NCBI GenBank assembly: GCA_900470965.1
Contig: UCCS01000075.1
Coordinates: forward strand, 1-53,547
Direction of reading: 5' to 3'
From: Hyphomicrobiales bacterium
GTDB lineage: Bacteria; Pseudomonadota; Alphaproteobacteria; Rhizobiales; Rhizobiaceae
DNA: 53,547 bases
Positions 33,677 through 42,347 of this stretch are shown one piece after another. A model generated the notes under the pieces. That model did no database searches, had not been told where the DNA came from, and saw only the letters and a program-made list of their open reading frames with translations. Both the position numbers and the translations under genes were made by a program. Positions within the stretch are counted from its first letter, which is position 1. The number at the start of each line of letters is the position of its first letter.

Positions 33677-34594
33677 ATGATCGATCTCAACGATATCGTG
33701 ATCTTCTCCCGCGTCATCGAAACCGGCAGCTTCACCGCAGCCGCGCGGCTGCTCGGCATGCCCAAGACGACGGTCAGCCGCCGGGTTGCGGCCCTCGAGC
33801 GCGACCTCGGCGTGCGCCTCCTGCAGCGCACGACCCGCAGCCTCGGCATGACCGAGGCCGGGCGGCTCTATTATGAGGAGGCAAGCGAGGCACTCAGGAA
33901 GATCGAAGGCGCCAATAGCAGGCTTGCCGAAGCGCAGGCCGAGCCCTCGGGCACGATCCGCATATCGGCTCCCGTCGGCTTCAGCGGCCATTTCCTGCAG
34001 GAGGCGACTTTCGAATTCATGGCGACCTATCCGAAAGCCAAGGTCGAGCTGCGGCTGACCGACGAGCGGCTGAACCTCGTCGACAATGGCATAGACCTCG
34101 CCTTCCGCACCGGATCGCTGGAGGATTCCACCCTGATTGCCCGAAAGCTCGGCCCTACCTATCGCCTGCTCTGCGCCAGCCCCGCCTATCTCGCCCGCGC
34201 AGGCCGGCCCTCCACACCTGAGGATCTCGCAAGCCATGACTGCGTCATCGCCGGGCCATCGGCCGCCCATGCGCAATGGGTGCTGGAAGGCTTGGCTGGA
34301 CCGGAAACGGTCTCCGTATCAGGACGCTTCGCTGCCAATGAAATGCAGGCAGTGATGGAAGCGGCCATTGCCGGCTACGGCATCGCGCAACTGCCTTACG
34401 GCGTCGCATTCACCTGTATCGCAGACGGGCGGCTGCAGCGCGTGCTCGACGACTACACGACGGCATCGGGCGGCCTCTATGTTGTCTATCCCAGCAGCAA
34501 GCACCTCTCGCCGCTGGTGCGCGCCTTCATCGCGCTCGCGGAAAAGCGGCTGCATGCGGCCGATGCGCGAAACGTCCTGCCAGATAGCGCATAG
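33677..34594 (+). CDS. LysR-family transcriptional regulator
   Basis: This 305-residue LysR protein has the HTH in IFSRVIETGSFTAAARLLGMPKTTVSRRVAALERDLGVRLLQRTTRSLGMTEAG (residues 6-60) and an effector domain (SGTIRISAPVGFSGHF onwards). The TTVSRRVAALE turn and LLQRTTR place it in the large AaeR/DsdC-like group that often represses or activates neighbouring oxidoreductases. I chose ATG 33677 (MIDLNDIVIFSRV). The intergenic region shared with the NmrA gene holds TGGC-N8-GCCA (33637-33652), a weak candidate operator. Confidence 0.9.
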   Translation: MIDLNDIVIFSRVIETGSFTAAARLLGMPKTTVSRRVAALERDLGVRLLQRTTRSLGMTEAGRLYYEEASEALRKIEGANSRLAEAQAEPSGTIRISAPVGFSGHFLQEATFEFMATYPKAKVELRLTDERLNLVDNGIDLAFRTGSLEDSTLIARKLGPTYRLLCASPAYLARAGRPSTPEDLASHDCVIAGPSAAHAQWVLEGLAGPETVSVSGRFAANEMQAVMEAAIAGYGIAQLPYGVAFTCIADGRLQRVLDDYTTASGGLYVVYPSSKHLSPLVRAFIALAEKRLHAADARNVLPDSA

Positions 34595-34668
34595 GGGCAG
34601 CGCGCTTCAGCCTGAATGGTTGCCAAAGCCGCCCGATAGGCAGAAGCTCGTTTTTTGTGATTGGGGGA

Positions 34669-35436
34669 ATGCGGCACATGACGATATCAGCCATATCAGG
34701 GCATCCGCCAAAATCCGGCAGCGCGAGCATCTGCCGCGGCTGCTGGGACCAGATGCATATGCCGATCCCGATCCGCGGCCCGCTTTCGCTGCCCTTCCGC
34801 GCGTTTGGCATTACGCGCAGCAAGATGAACCCCGATATCTGCACGATCTGCGAGCGCTCCTTCCAATATGTGAAGAAGCAGCGCCACATCACTGCAGGCG
34901 CCACCATCCTCTTTGCCGATATCAGAGGTTACACCGGCCTTTCGCAGCGCATCGGCGCAATCGACCTCAGCCGCATCGTCAGCCTGTTTCATGATCGCGC
35001 CGCACAGGCGATCTGGGAAAATGACGGCATCGTCAACAAGCAGATGGGCGACGGGCTGATGGCGATCTTCAACTTCCCGATCACCCGCAAGGACCATGCC
35101 GCAGCCGCCATCAGGGCCGCGCTGGAGATCCAGCGCTCCTGCACGGAAGCGCTCGCCGAGCTCGACACCGGCTACACCCTCGGCATCGGCGTCGGCATTC
35201 ACACGGGCGATGTGCAGATCGGCGAATTCTCCAGCTTCCGCAGCGATTTCACCGCAATCGGCGGCGTCGTCAACCAGGCCGCCCGGCTGGAATCGCAGGC
35301 GGCACCCGGCGAAATCCTCGTGTCGCTGGAAACGACGCTGCAAGCGCCCGAACTGATGGGCGGCACGGAAGCACGGTCACTGTCGCTGAAGGGCATTGAG
35401 CAGCCGGTGGAGGCGCGGGTATTGCTGGTGGATTGA
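34669..35436 (+). CDS. Class III adenylate/guanylate cyclase with four-cysteine N-terminal module
   Basis: This 255-residue protein has one catalytic CHD domain (residues 76-250). The metal aspartates are D84 in ILFADIRGYTG and D128 in KQMGDGLMAIF; VVNQAARLE supplies the transition-state Asn and Arg, so it looks active. The N terminus holds two CxxC pairs (C22/C25 in ICRGCWDQMH and C58/C61 in DICTICERSF), a likely zinc- or redox-binding module. No membrane segment is seen, so a soluble sensor cyclase is inferred. The start could be GTG 34657, ATG 34669 or ATG 34678. It stands alone between a LysR and a TetR gene. Confidence 0.88.
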   Translation: MRHMTISAISGHPPKSGSASICRGCWDQMHMPIPIRGPLSLPFRAFGITRSKMNPDICTICERSFQYVKKQRHITAGATILFADIRGYTGLSQRIGAIDLSRIVSLFHDRAAQAIWENDGIVNKQMGDGLMAIFNFPITRKDHAAAAIRAALEIQRSCTEALAELDTGYTLGIGVGIHTGDVQIGEFSSFRSDFTAIGGVVNQAARLESQAAPGEILVSLETTLQAPELMGGTEARSLSLKGIEQPVEARVLLVD

Positions 35437-35521
35437 GCCGAAACCCCATATTTCCCAGGCTCTTCAGCGCTGTGGCTCCAGCCCCTTTCGCCGCCCTGTC
35501 ATTCCATAAAAACAAAACCGC

Positions 35522-35550
35522 TTGCATTTAAATCCGAACGTTCGTATTTT
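35522..35550 (+). promoter_or_regulatory. Promoter of the TetR gene with overlapping palindromic operator
   Basis: TTGCAT (35522-35527) and TATTTT (35545-35550) are 17 bases apart. The perfect 10-bp palindrome CGAACGTTCG (35535-35544) fills the spacer up to the -10 element. This is the classic site for autorepression by the TetR protein encoded from 35578. Confidence 0.6.
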
Positions 35551-35577
35551 TATCCGCGAAAACCGGGAACCCTATCT

Positions 35578-36147
35578 GTGACGCGAACGCGCAAGATCAC
35601 CACTGACGATATTCTGGACGCTGCCGAGCGCGTCGTCGTGCGCGCCGGTGCGACGGGGCTTTCAATCGATGCGGTGGCGAAGGAAGCCGGCGTCAGCAAG
35701 TCGCGTGTCGTCTATGACCACAAGACCAAGAGCGCGCTTCTGGAAGCGCTGGTCGATCGCCGCGTCGGCGCCGATATCGCCCATATGGAAGAATGCGTGA
35801 AGGCGAGTTCGGATACCCCTCACCCGGAGCTTTACGGCCGTATCGCGGCTGCCGACAAGACGCTTGATGATACCGACCGCGCCGTGGCGATGGCGATCAG
35901 CGCCTCCATGTCGAGCGAGGAAAATCTGCAGCAGATCATCCGCAAATGGGTGGTAGCCGATCTGGCGGCGATGGCCGCCGGGCCGAAGCCGCGGGCAGCC
36001 CTGATGGCCTATCTGGCGCTGACCGGCTTTTACTGTACCGAACTCTTCGATTTCCACCGCTGGAGCGGTGCGGAACGGCAGGAGCTGCTCGAGGATATCC
36101 GCAAGGTCTACACGACCTTCCTCGAGCCGCCTGAAACGAAGACTTGA
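35578..36147 (+). CDS. TetR/AcrR-family regulator of the RND pump
   Basis: This 189-residue protein starts at GTG 35578. The N-terminal HTH (TRKITTDDILDAAERVVVRAGATGLSIDAVAKEAGVSKSRVVYDHKTKSALLEAL, residues 4-58) is typical of TetR_N; the C-terminal ligand domain is variable. It lies directly upstream of, and in the same direction as, the efflux genes, so it is probably their repressor. A palindrome in its own promoter supports autoregulation. The leader is short (about 20 bases from the expected start site). Confidence 0.9.
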   Translation: MTRTRKITTDDILDAAERVVVRAGATGLSIDAVAKEAGVSKSRVVYDHKTKSALLEALVDRRVGADIAHMEECVKASSDTPHPELYGRIAAADKTLDDTDRAVAMAISASMSSEENLQQIIRKWVVADLAAMAAGPKPRAALMAYLALTGFYCTELFDFHRWSGAERQELLEDIRKVYTTFLEPPETKT

Positions 36148-36169
36148 AAAACTCGAAACCACAATAACT

Positions 36170-36220
36170 TAAGCAATTCCAGGAAAAGTGTGAAACGGTT
36201 TTCCGTCCGGAATTGCGTGA
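36170..36220. repeat. Palindromic repeat, copy D
   Basis: AAGCAATTCCAGGAAAAG and GTTTTCCGTCCGGAATTGCG are the two arms (GCAATTCC/GGAATTGC, GGAAAA/TTTTCC). It matches copies B, C and E in layout with a few changes. It lies in the 137-base gap between the TetR gene and the efflux operon and could weaken read-through between them. Confidence 0.8.
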
Positions 36221-36283
36221 AAATGAAGAAACCAAAGTAATAACCTAGCAAGCCGCCGGGGCGGCCAAAAAGGGATACGATCG

Positions 36284-37477
36284 ATGTTGCGCAATACCAG
36301 ACTGCCGCGCCTGAAAGCGTTGATGGCAGCCACGACCCTTCTCGCACTGACAGCAGGGCACACATTCGCTCAAGAGGGCGGAATGCAGATGCCGCCGGCG
36401 GCCGTCGGCGTGGTCGAGATGAAGAGCCATGCCGTGCCTGTCGTTAACGAACTGCCGGGCCGCATTGCCGCCACCCGTGTTTCGGAAGTGCGCGCCCGCG
36501 TTTCCGGCATCCTGCAGGAGCGCGTCTTCGAACAGGGCACCTTCGTCAAGCAGGGCGACGTGCTCTACCGCATCGATCCGCGCCTTTTCCGCGTGCGGGT
36601 TGCCTCTGCTGAAGCCACATTGCAGCGCGCCAAGGCGACACAGCAGAATGCCCGCCTGCAGCTGGAGCGCCAGCAGAGCCTGAAGGAGCGCAATATCGCG
36701 ACCGGCATCGATTACGATACGGCAGCCGTCGCCGTGGCCCAGGCCGATGCCGATGTGGCGAGTGCAGAGGCCGGCCTCGATGAGGCCAAGATCAATCTCG
36801 ATTACACCGAGGTCCGCGCGCCGATTTCAGGCATCATCGGCGGCGCGCTGGTGACCGAGGGCGCGCTCGTGACCGCCGACGGCACCTCCAATCTGGCGCT
36901 GATCCAGCAGGTCGACCCTGTCTATGCCGACTTCACCCAGTCGGCCCAGGATCTCTTGAACCTCAAGCGGGCCGTGGCCGACGGCAAGCTCGCAAGCACA
37001 GCACCGGGAGAGGCCCGCGTCGAACTCGTCTTCGATGATGGCAGCCTCTATGCCGAGCCCGGCCGGCTGCTGTTCGCCAGCGCCAATGTCGACCCCAACA
37101 CCGGACAGGTGACGCTGCGCGCCGAATTCCCCAACAAGAACGGCGATCTCCTGCCCGGCATGTATGTGCGTGTGCGCATCGAGCAAGCCGTGCGCCAGGA
37201 TGCGCTGACCGTGCCGCAGCGGGCCGTCACGCGCAACGAGGCCGGCCAGGCGCAGGTCTATGTGCTCGCCGAAGGCAACAAGGCGGAGCTTCGCCCTGTT
37301 ACGCTCGGCCAGGTTCTCGGCTCCGAGTGGGTCGTGGAATCCGGCCTGAAGGCAGGCGAAACCGTCATCGCCGATGGCGTCCAGAAAGTGCAGCCCGGCG
37401 CAACGGTCGCGCCCGAACCCTGGAAGCCGGATGCGGCAGCGGCAGCCTCGGCGCCCGCTCCGGCTAAGGCGGAGTAA
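36284..37477 (+). CDS. RND efflux periplasmic adaptor (membrane fusion protein)
   Basis: This 397-residue AcrA/MexA-type adaptor starts with a signal peptide (LKALMAATTLLALTAGHTFA). The lipoyl/barrel-sandwich part is GRIAATRVSEVRARVSGILQERVFEQGTFVKQGDVLYRID and VRAPISGIIGGALVTEGALV, flanking a helical hairpin (about residues 105-170). The beta-barrel and membrane-proximal parts follow (NTGQVTLRAEFPNKNGDLLPGMYVRVRIE). The tail is Ala/Pro-rich. There is no lipobox cysteine, unlike AcrA. The permease follows after six bases, so they form one operon. Confidence 0.95.
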   Translation: MLRNTRLPRLKALMAATTLLALTAGHTFAQEGGMQMPPAAVGVVEMKSHAVPVVNELPGRIAATRVSEVRARVSGILQERVFEQGTFVKQGDVLYRIDPRLFRVRVASAEATLQRAKATQQNARLQLERQQSLKERNIATGIDYDTAAVAVAQADADVASAEAGLDEAKINLDYTEVRAPISGIIGGALVTEGALVTADGTSNLALIQQVDPVYADFTQSAQDLLNLKRAVADGKLASTAPGEARVELVFDDGSLYAEPGRLLFASANVDPNTGQVTLRAEFPNKNGDLLPGMYVRVRIEQAVRQDALTVPQRAVTRNEAGQAQVYVLAEGNKAELRPVTLGQVLGSEWVVESGLKAGETVIADGVQKVQPGATVAPEPWKPDAAAAASAPAPAKAE

Positions 37478-37483
37478 GAACTC

Positions 37484-40400
37484 ATGGCACAATTCTTCAT
37501 TCGCAGGCCGATCCTGGCCTGGGTCTTCGCGCTGTTCATTTCGATTGCCGGCATCATCGCGATCCCCTTCCTGCCGGTCTCGCAATATCCGAAGGTCGCC
37601 CCGCCGCAGCTCTCCATCTCCACTTCCTATCCGGGCGCTTCCCCGCAGGAAATCTATCAGGGCGTGACGCGCCAGATCGAGGATGAGCTGAACGGCGTCG
37701 AAGGCCTGATGTATTTTGAATCGACCTCGGACAATTCCGGCTCGGTCAGCATCAACGCCACATTCCGCGCCGGCACCGATATCGACCAGGCCTCCGTCGA
37801 CGTGCAGAACGCCATTCGCCGCGTCGAAGCCCGCCTGCCCGCCACCGTGCGGTCCCAGGGCATCAACGTCGAAGAGGCAAGCTCCGGCTTCCTGATGTTC
37901 ATCGCGCTGACCTCGACCGATGGCACGCGTGATGAAGTGGCGCTCGGCGATTACATCACCCGCAACATCATCGGCGAGCTGCGCCGCATCGATGGTGTCG
38001 GCCGCGCCCAACTCTTTGCCGCCCAGCGCGCGCTGCGTGTCTGGATTGACCCGGACAAGATGGTCGGCCTGAACCTCACGACCGATGATATCAACGCCGC
38101 CATCACCGCCCAGAATGCCCAGGTCGCCGCCGGCCAGATCGGCGCCGCGCCGAACCCGGTCACCCAGGACCTGACGGCAACAGTGCTCATGCAGGGGCAA
38201 TTGCAGACGCCGCAACAATTCGGCGAGATCATCCTGCGCGCCAATCCCGATGGCTCCACCGTGCGCCTGAAGGACGTCGCCCGCGTCGAGCAGGGTGCTG
38301 AATCCTATAACTTTACCAGCCGCCTGAACGGCCAGCCAAGCGCGGCAATCGCCATCCAGCTCTCGTCGACCGGTAATGCCGTTGCCGTCTCCAACGCCGT
38401 CAACGAGAAGATGAAGGAGCTTTCGCGCTTCTTCCCCTCAGGCATCGAATATTCCGTTCCCTACGATACCAGCCCCTTCGTCTCGGCCTCGATCGAAAAG
38501 GTCATCCACACGCTGGTCGAGGCCGTCGCCCTCGTCTTCGTGGTCATGTTCATCTTCCTGCAGAATTTCCGCTACACGGTCATCCCGACACTCGTCGTGC
38601 CGGTGGCGCTGCTTGGAACCTGCGCGGTCATGTATGCGACCGGCTTTTCCATCAACGTGCTCACCATGTTCGCGATGGTGCTGGCGATTGGCATTCTCGT
38701 CGATGACGCGATCGTCGTCGTTGAAAATGTCGAGCGCATCATGGCCGAGGAAGGGCTGTCGCCAAAGGCAGCCGCGCAGAAGGCGATGAGCCAGATCACC
38801 GGCGCCATCCTCGGCATCACGCTGGTCCTCTCCTGCGTCTTCATTCCCATGGCCTTCTTCCCGGGCTCCACCGGTATCATCTACCGCCAGTTCTCGCTGA
38901 CCATGGTCGTCTCGATCCTGTTTTCGGCCTTCCTGGCGTTGTCGCTCACACCGGCGCTCTGCGCCACCTTCCTGAAGCCCATCAAGCAGGGCCATCACCA
39001 CAAGCGCGGCATCGGCGGCTGGTTCAACCGCAATTTCGAGCGCATCACGTCAGGGTACTCGAAGACGGTCACCGGCATGGCGCGCCGCGCCGGGCGCATG
39101 ATGATCGTCTACCTCGCCCTCGTCATCGGCCTCGGCTACCTCTTCATCAACCTGCCGACGGCCTTCGTGCCGGATGAAGACCAGGGCTTCATGATCGTCG
39201 ATATCCAGGGCCCGCCGGAAGCGAGCGCCAACCGCACGATCGAATCCATCAAGCAGGTGGAAAAGATCTTCCGCTCCGAATCCGCCGTCGAAAATATCGT
39301 GGCGATCCAGGGCTTCTCCTTCTCGGGTAACGGCGCCAATGCCGCCCTCGCCTTCGTCACCCTGAAGGACTGGGCAGACCGCGGCCCCGGCAACACCGTG
39401 CAGGAAATCGCCAACCGCGTGAACGGCCAGCTCTTTGCCCTGAAAGACGCCACCACCTTCGCGCTGTCGCCGCCGCCGATCGAAGGCTTCGGCGCCACCG
39501 GTGGCTTCTCCTTCCGCCTGCAGGACCGTGGCGGCAAGGGCCAGGTGGCTCTCTCGGAAGCGGCCGGCCAACTGATGCAGATGGCGGGAAAGAGCCCGGT
39601 TCTGACGGGCATGCGCGTCGAAGGCATGCCTGACGCAGCCCAGGTGCTGATGGTGATCGACCGCGAAAAGGCCAACACGTTCGGCATCTCCTTCGCCGAT
39701 ATCAACAACGCGATCACCGCCAATCTCGGATCGTCCTATATCAACGACTATCCGAATACCGGCCGCATGCAGCGCGTCATCGTCCAGGCGGATGACCGCG
39801 CCCGCCTGCAGATCGACGACGTGATGAAGATCAACGTGCGCAATGCCAGCGGCGGCATGGTGCCCCTCTCCTCCTTCGCCATTGCCCAATGGCAGAAGGG
39901 CGCACCGCAGATCGTCGGTTATAACGGCTATCCGACCGTGCGCATCTCCGGCGCGCCGGCCCCCGGCCAATCCTCGGGTGCGGCAATTGCCGAAATGGAG
40001 CGCCTGGCCTCGCAGCTTCCCGAGGGTTTCGGCTTCGAATGGTCCGGCCAGTCGGCGGAGGAAATCACCTCCGGCAGCCAGGCCCCGATCCTCTTCAGCC
40101 TGTCGATCCTCTTCGTCTTCCTGCTTCTGGCAGGTCTCTACGAAAGCTGGTCGATCCCGCTCGCGGTCATGCTCGTGGTGCCGCTCGGCGTGATCGGCTC
40201 GGTCGCGGCGGTGATGCTGCGCGATATGCCCAACGACATCTATTTCAAGGTGGGCCTCATCGCCATCATCGGCCTCTCGGCCAAGAACGCCATCCTGATC
40301 GTCGAATTCGCCAAGGATTATTACGCCGAAGGCAAATCCCTGCTGGATTCGGCGATAGAAGCCGCCCGCGTCCGCTTCCGACCGATCATCATGACCTCGC

Positions 40401-40642
40401 TCGCCTTCACCCTCGGCGTCGTGCCGCTGGCGATCGCGACAGGGCCGAGCGCCGCCAGCCAGAACGCCATCGGCACCGGCGTTCTCGGCGGCATGATCTC
40501 CGCCACCGTGCTCGCCATCTTCTTCGTCCCGGCCTTCTTCGTCTTCGTGCTGAAGCTGATGCGCACGAGGCGCCCGGTCACTGAGGAGCAAACGCCAGCC
40601 GCACCCGAAACACCACCAACCGCCCCGGCCATCCACTCCTGA
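37484..40642 (+). CDS. RND (HAE1-type) multidrug efflux permease
   Basis: This 1052-residue AcrB-like proton antiporter has twelve membrane segments in two repeats with large periplasmic loops. It starts MAQFFIRRPILAWVFALFIS. The proton-relay aspartates D407 and D408 are in GILVDDAIVVVENVERIM, the same numbering as AcrB. FVPDEDQGFMI begins the second repeat, and GLIAIIGLSAKNAILIVEFA carries the partner lysine in the second half. The C terminus is an Ala/Pro/Thr tail. No outer-membrane factor gene lies next to it, so an unlinked TolC-type protein is needed. Confidence 0.96.
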   Translation: MAQFFIRRPILAWVFALFISIAGIIAIPFLPVSQYPKVAPPQLSISTSYPGASPQEIYQGVTRQIEDELNGVEGLMYFESTSDNSGSVSINATFRAGTDIDQASVDVQNAIRRVEARLPATVRSQGINVEEASSGFLMFIALTSTDGTRDEVALGDYITRNIIGELRRIDGVGRAQLFAAQRALRVWIDPDKMVGLNLTTDDINAAITAQNAQVAAGQIGAAPNPVTQDLTATVLMQGQLQTPQQFGEIILRANPDGSTVRLKDVARVEQGAESYNFTSRLNGQPSAAIAIQLSSTGNAVAVSNAVNEKMKELSRFFPSGIEYSVPYDTSPFVSASIEKVIHTLVEAVALVFVVMFIFLQNFRYTVIPTLVVPVALLGTCAVMYATGFSINVLTMFAMVLAIGILVDDAIVVVENVERIMAEEGLSPKAAAQKAMSQITGAILGITLVLSCVFIPMAFFPGSTGIIYRQFSLTMVVSILFSAFLALSLTPALCATFLKPIKQGHHHKRGIGGWFNRNFERITSGYSKTVTGMARRAGRMMIVYLALVIGLGYLFINLPTAFVPDEDQGFMIVDIQGPPEASANRTIESIKQVEKIFRSESAVENIVAIQGFSFSGNGANAALAFVTLKDWADRGPGNTVQEIANRVNGQLFALKDATTFALSPPPIEGFGATGGFSFRLQDRGGKGQVALSEAAGQLMQMAGKSPVLTGMRVEGMPDAAQVLMVIDREKANTFGISFADINNAITANLGSSYINDYPNTGRMQRVIVQADDRARLQIDDVMKINVRNASGGMVPLSSFAIAQWQKGAPQIVGYNGYPTVRISGAPAPGQSSGAAIAEMERLASQLPEGFGFEWSGQSAEEITSGSQAPILFSLSILFVFLLLAGLYESWSIPLAVMLVVPLGVIGSVAAVMLRDMPNDIYFKVGLIAIIGLSAKNAILIVEFAKDYYAEGKSLLDSAIEAARVRFRPIIMTSLAFTLGVVPLAIATGPSAASQNAIGTGVLGGMISATVLAIFFVPAFFVFVLKLMRTRRPVTEEQTPAAPETPPTAPAIHS

Positions 40643-40662
40643 CCTAAGACCGGTGCGTCATG

Positions 40663-40704
40663 CCTCCCGGGCTCCCTTGAGGGTCCGGGAGGTTTTCTTG
40701 TTTT
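40663..40704 (+). terminator. Strong rho-independent terminator of the efflux operon
   Basis: CCTCCCGG (40663-40670) and CCGGGAGG (40685-40692) form the stem, followed by TTTTCTTGTTTT. It starts 20 bases after the permease stop. Confidence 0.92.
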
Positions 40705-40744
40705 GGGGCTTGGGCGAAGCTGAAGAATTGTAGGGTCTGCCGTG

Positions 40745-40925
40745 GGGCACCCCCCTCTGGCCTGCCGGCCATCTCCCCCACAAGGGTGGAGATCGACAAG
40801 CGGCGCGACCTTCCCACCTCGCTGACATTGCGCAGTTTGCAACGTTTAATATTTCGGGAAGCCGGCGCTCCCAGCCAATCTCCCCACCTGTGGGGGAGAT
40901 GGCCGGCAGGCCAGACGGGGTGTCG
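40745..40925. mobile_element. MITE-like nested inverted-repeat element
   Basis: A perfect 25-bp inverted repeat flanks the element: left arm 40757-40781 (CTGGCCTGCCGGCCATCTCC then CCCAC), right arm 40890-40914, its exact complement. The symmetry continues imperfectly outward (CACCCCCCT against ACGGGGTG). Each arm is itself part of a hairpin (ATCTCCCCC with GGTGGAGAT on the left; ATCTCCCC with GGGGGAGAT on the right). The 108-base centre has no reading frame. Such elements are frequent in rhizobial intergenic regions. There is no transposase, so mobility in trans is inferred. Confidence 0.75.
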
Positions 40926-41021
40926 AGCACTCCAAGGCCGGACGAACCAACCCAAGCAATAGACACCGTATCCACCCGCCCTATATCCGCCCGGCAAAAG
41001 CACAATTGCCGGGAGCCCCCC

Positions 41022-41819
41022 ATGCCATCTACCTTCATCGCCAGGGGCGCACAGGCCTATGAAGCCGCCATGGGCCGTTGGAGCCACAAGCTCGCAGACC
41101 CCTTCCTCGCCTTCGCCGGCGTGCCCTCGCACGGCCGCGTCCTCGACGCCGGCTGCGGCACCGGCAGCCTGACGCTGGCGCTCGCAGCCCATCCTGACCT
41201 GACCACCATCGAAGCCCTGGATTTCGAGGAAAACTTCGTCGCGGCCCTCAGCGCCCGGACGGATGACCCGAGGATATCGGCCCGCCAGGGCGACGTCTGC
41301 GCCCTGCCCTATGACGACAAGAGCTTCGACGCCGCCTATTCCCTGCTCGTCCTGCATTTCGTCTCCGACGCCGACAAGGCCCTCATCGAAATGCACCGCG
41401 TCCTGAAGCCCGGCGCCATCGCGGCAGCCGCCGTCTGGTCCCATGACGGCATGCCGAGCTGGCGCCTCTTCTGGAACACGATCCGCGCCGTCGAACCCGA
41501 AGCCGAAGGCAACGGCATTCCATCAGGCCCGCGGCCGATGACGGCGGAGGGCGAGTTGCGGGCGCTGTTTGCTAGCGCAGGCTTTGCCGATGTCACCGAG
41601 GCGAGGCTGACGATTATGATGGACTATGCCGATTTCGACGATTTCTACCTGCCGAAGGTCTATGGGCAGGGACGGTTTTCTGCGTTTTTCGAGGCGTTGC
41701 CGGAGGTCAGGCGGAAGCGGCTGCGGGAGGCACTGAAGGTCGCCTATCTCGATGGCAGGAGTGAGGATGGACCACGCGGGTTCGAGAGTGCTGCCTGGGC
41801 AGTGCGGGGCCGAACCTAA
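41022..41819 (+). CDS. Class I SAM-dependent methyltransferase (paralogue of 26639-27442)
   Basis: This 265-residue methyltransferase has motif I VLDAGCGTGSLTLAL (about residue 38), ALDFEENFVAAL, GDVCALPYDDKSFDAAYSLLVLHF and RVLKPGAIAAAAVW. Its N terminus (AYEAAMGRWSHKLADPFLAFAG) and C terminus (PRGFESAAWAVRGR) parallel the protein at 26639-27442, with the same length and motif spacing. The target is unknown. GGGAG precedes ATG 41022. It lies about 100 bases after the MITE-like element, which may contribute to its leader. Confidence 0.88.
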   Translation: MPSTFIARGAQAYEAAMGRWSHKLADPFLAFAGVPSHGRVLDAGCGTGSLTLALAAHPDLTTIEALDFEENFVAALSARTDDPRISARQGDVCALPYDDKSFDAAYSLLVLHFVSDADKALIEMHRVLKPGAIAAAAVWSHDGMPSWRLFWNTIRAVEPEAEGNGIPSGPRPMTAEGELRALFASAGFADVTEARLTIMMDYADFDDFYLPKVYGQGRFSAFFEALPEVRRKRLREALKVAYLDGRSEDGPRGFESAAWAVRGRT

Positions 41820-41941
41820 GATCAGGCGCACATCTGTGGAAAACTTGAAATTTTCGCTGGAAATTGCGCCGTGATTGTTGCAGCCGCCATTAATCCGAAT
41901 GACTCTAACTGTGGAGGGAGAACAGTGAAAGGTGATTCGAA

Positions 41942-42265
41942 ATGGCAGAAGGATTACTGCAATTAGGCCTCCGACTGGAAATCTGGGCTAGAACCCATAT
42001 TGCCCCTGGCCATGACAGGAACGAGTGGAGACTCGATGCGCATGGCAGGTTCATTCGTTGGAGCGATTACGGAAATAGAAACTCGCAATACGGATGGGAA
42101 TTGGACCATTATCCAGTTCCGAAAGCTCTTGGTGGGCAAGACACTTTAGATAATCTCCGCGCCCTACATTGGCGGGGCAATTCCGTACATGGCGGACTTT
42201 TGTCTGCATTCCTCGGAGAATCAGAGCCGCGCGGCGGTCTTTTTGGTCTTCTCGACACCAAGTAG
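41942..42265 (+). CDS. Small HNH-nuclease-like protein
   Basis: This 107-residue protein has an HNH-like core: RFIRWSDYGNRNSQYGWELDHYPVPKALGGQDTLDNLRALHWRGNSVHGG (about residues 35-85), with Asp-His (LDHY), Asn (DTLDNLRAL) and a final Asn/His (GNSVHGG). No CxxC zinc knuckle is present. HNH domains of this size are stand-alone nucleases, often in phage, plasmid or defence settings. The gene is visibly less GC-rich than its neighbours, suggesting acquisition. AAAGGTG lies about nine bases before the ATG. A GC-rich hairpin (ACCGCC...GGCGG, about 42281-42304) follows as a possible terminator. Confidence 0.72.
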   Translation: MAEGLLQLGLRLEIWARTHIAPGHDRNEWRLDAHGRFIRWSDYGNRNSQYGWELDHYPVPKALGGQDTLDNLRALHWRGNSVHGGLLSAFLGESEPRGGLFGLLDTK

Positions 42266-42347
42266 TCCCGACATATAACACCGAACCGCCGACGCGAGGC
42301 GGCGGTCCTTGTTGTCGGGCGATCTGCGCAAGCCAGCGCCCCCCCAA

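Noticed and set aside
36827..38218. 463-residue minus-strand open frame across the adaptor and permease genes
   Set aside because: Mirror of the efflux genes with no recognisable domain; His/Arg/Gly-rich composition typical of antisense frames.
39050..40636. 528-residue minus-strand open frame inside the RND permease gene
   Set aside because: Same reason: overlaps the permease completely and is extremely rich in Asp/His/Glu/Arg, a shadow of hydrophobic codons.
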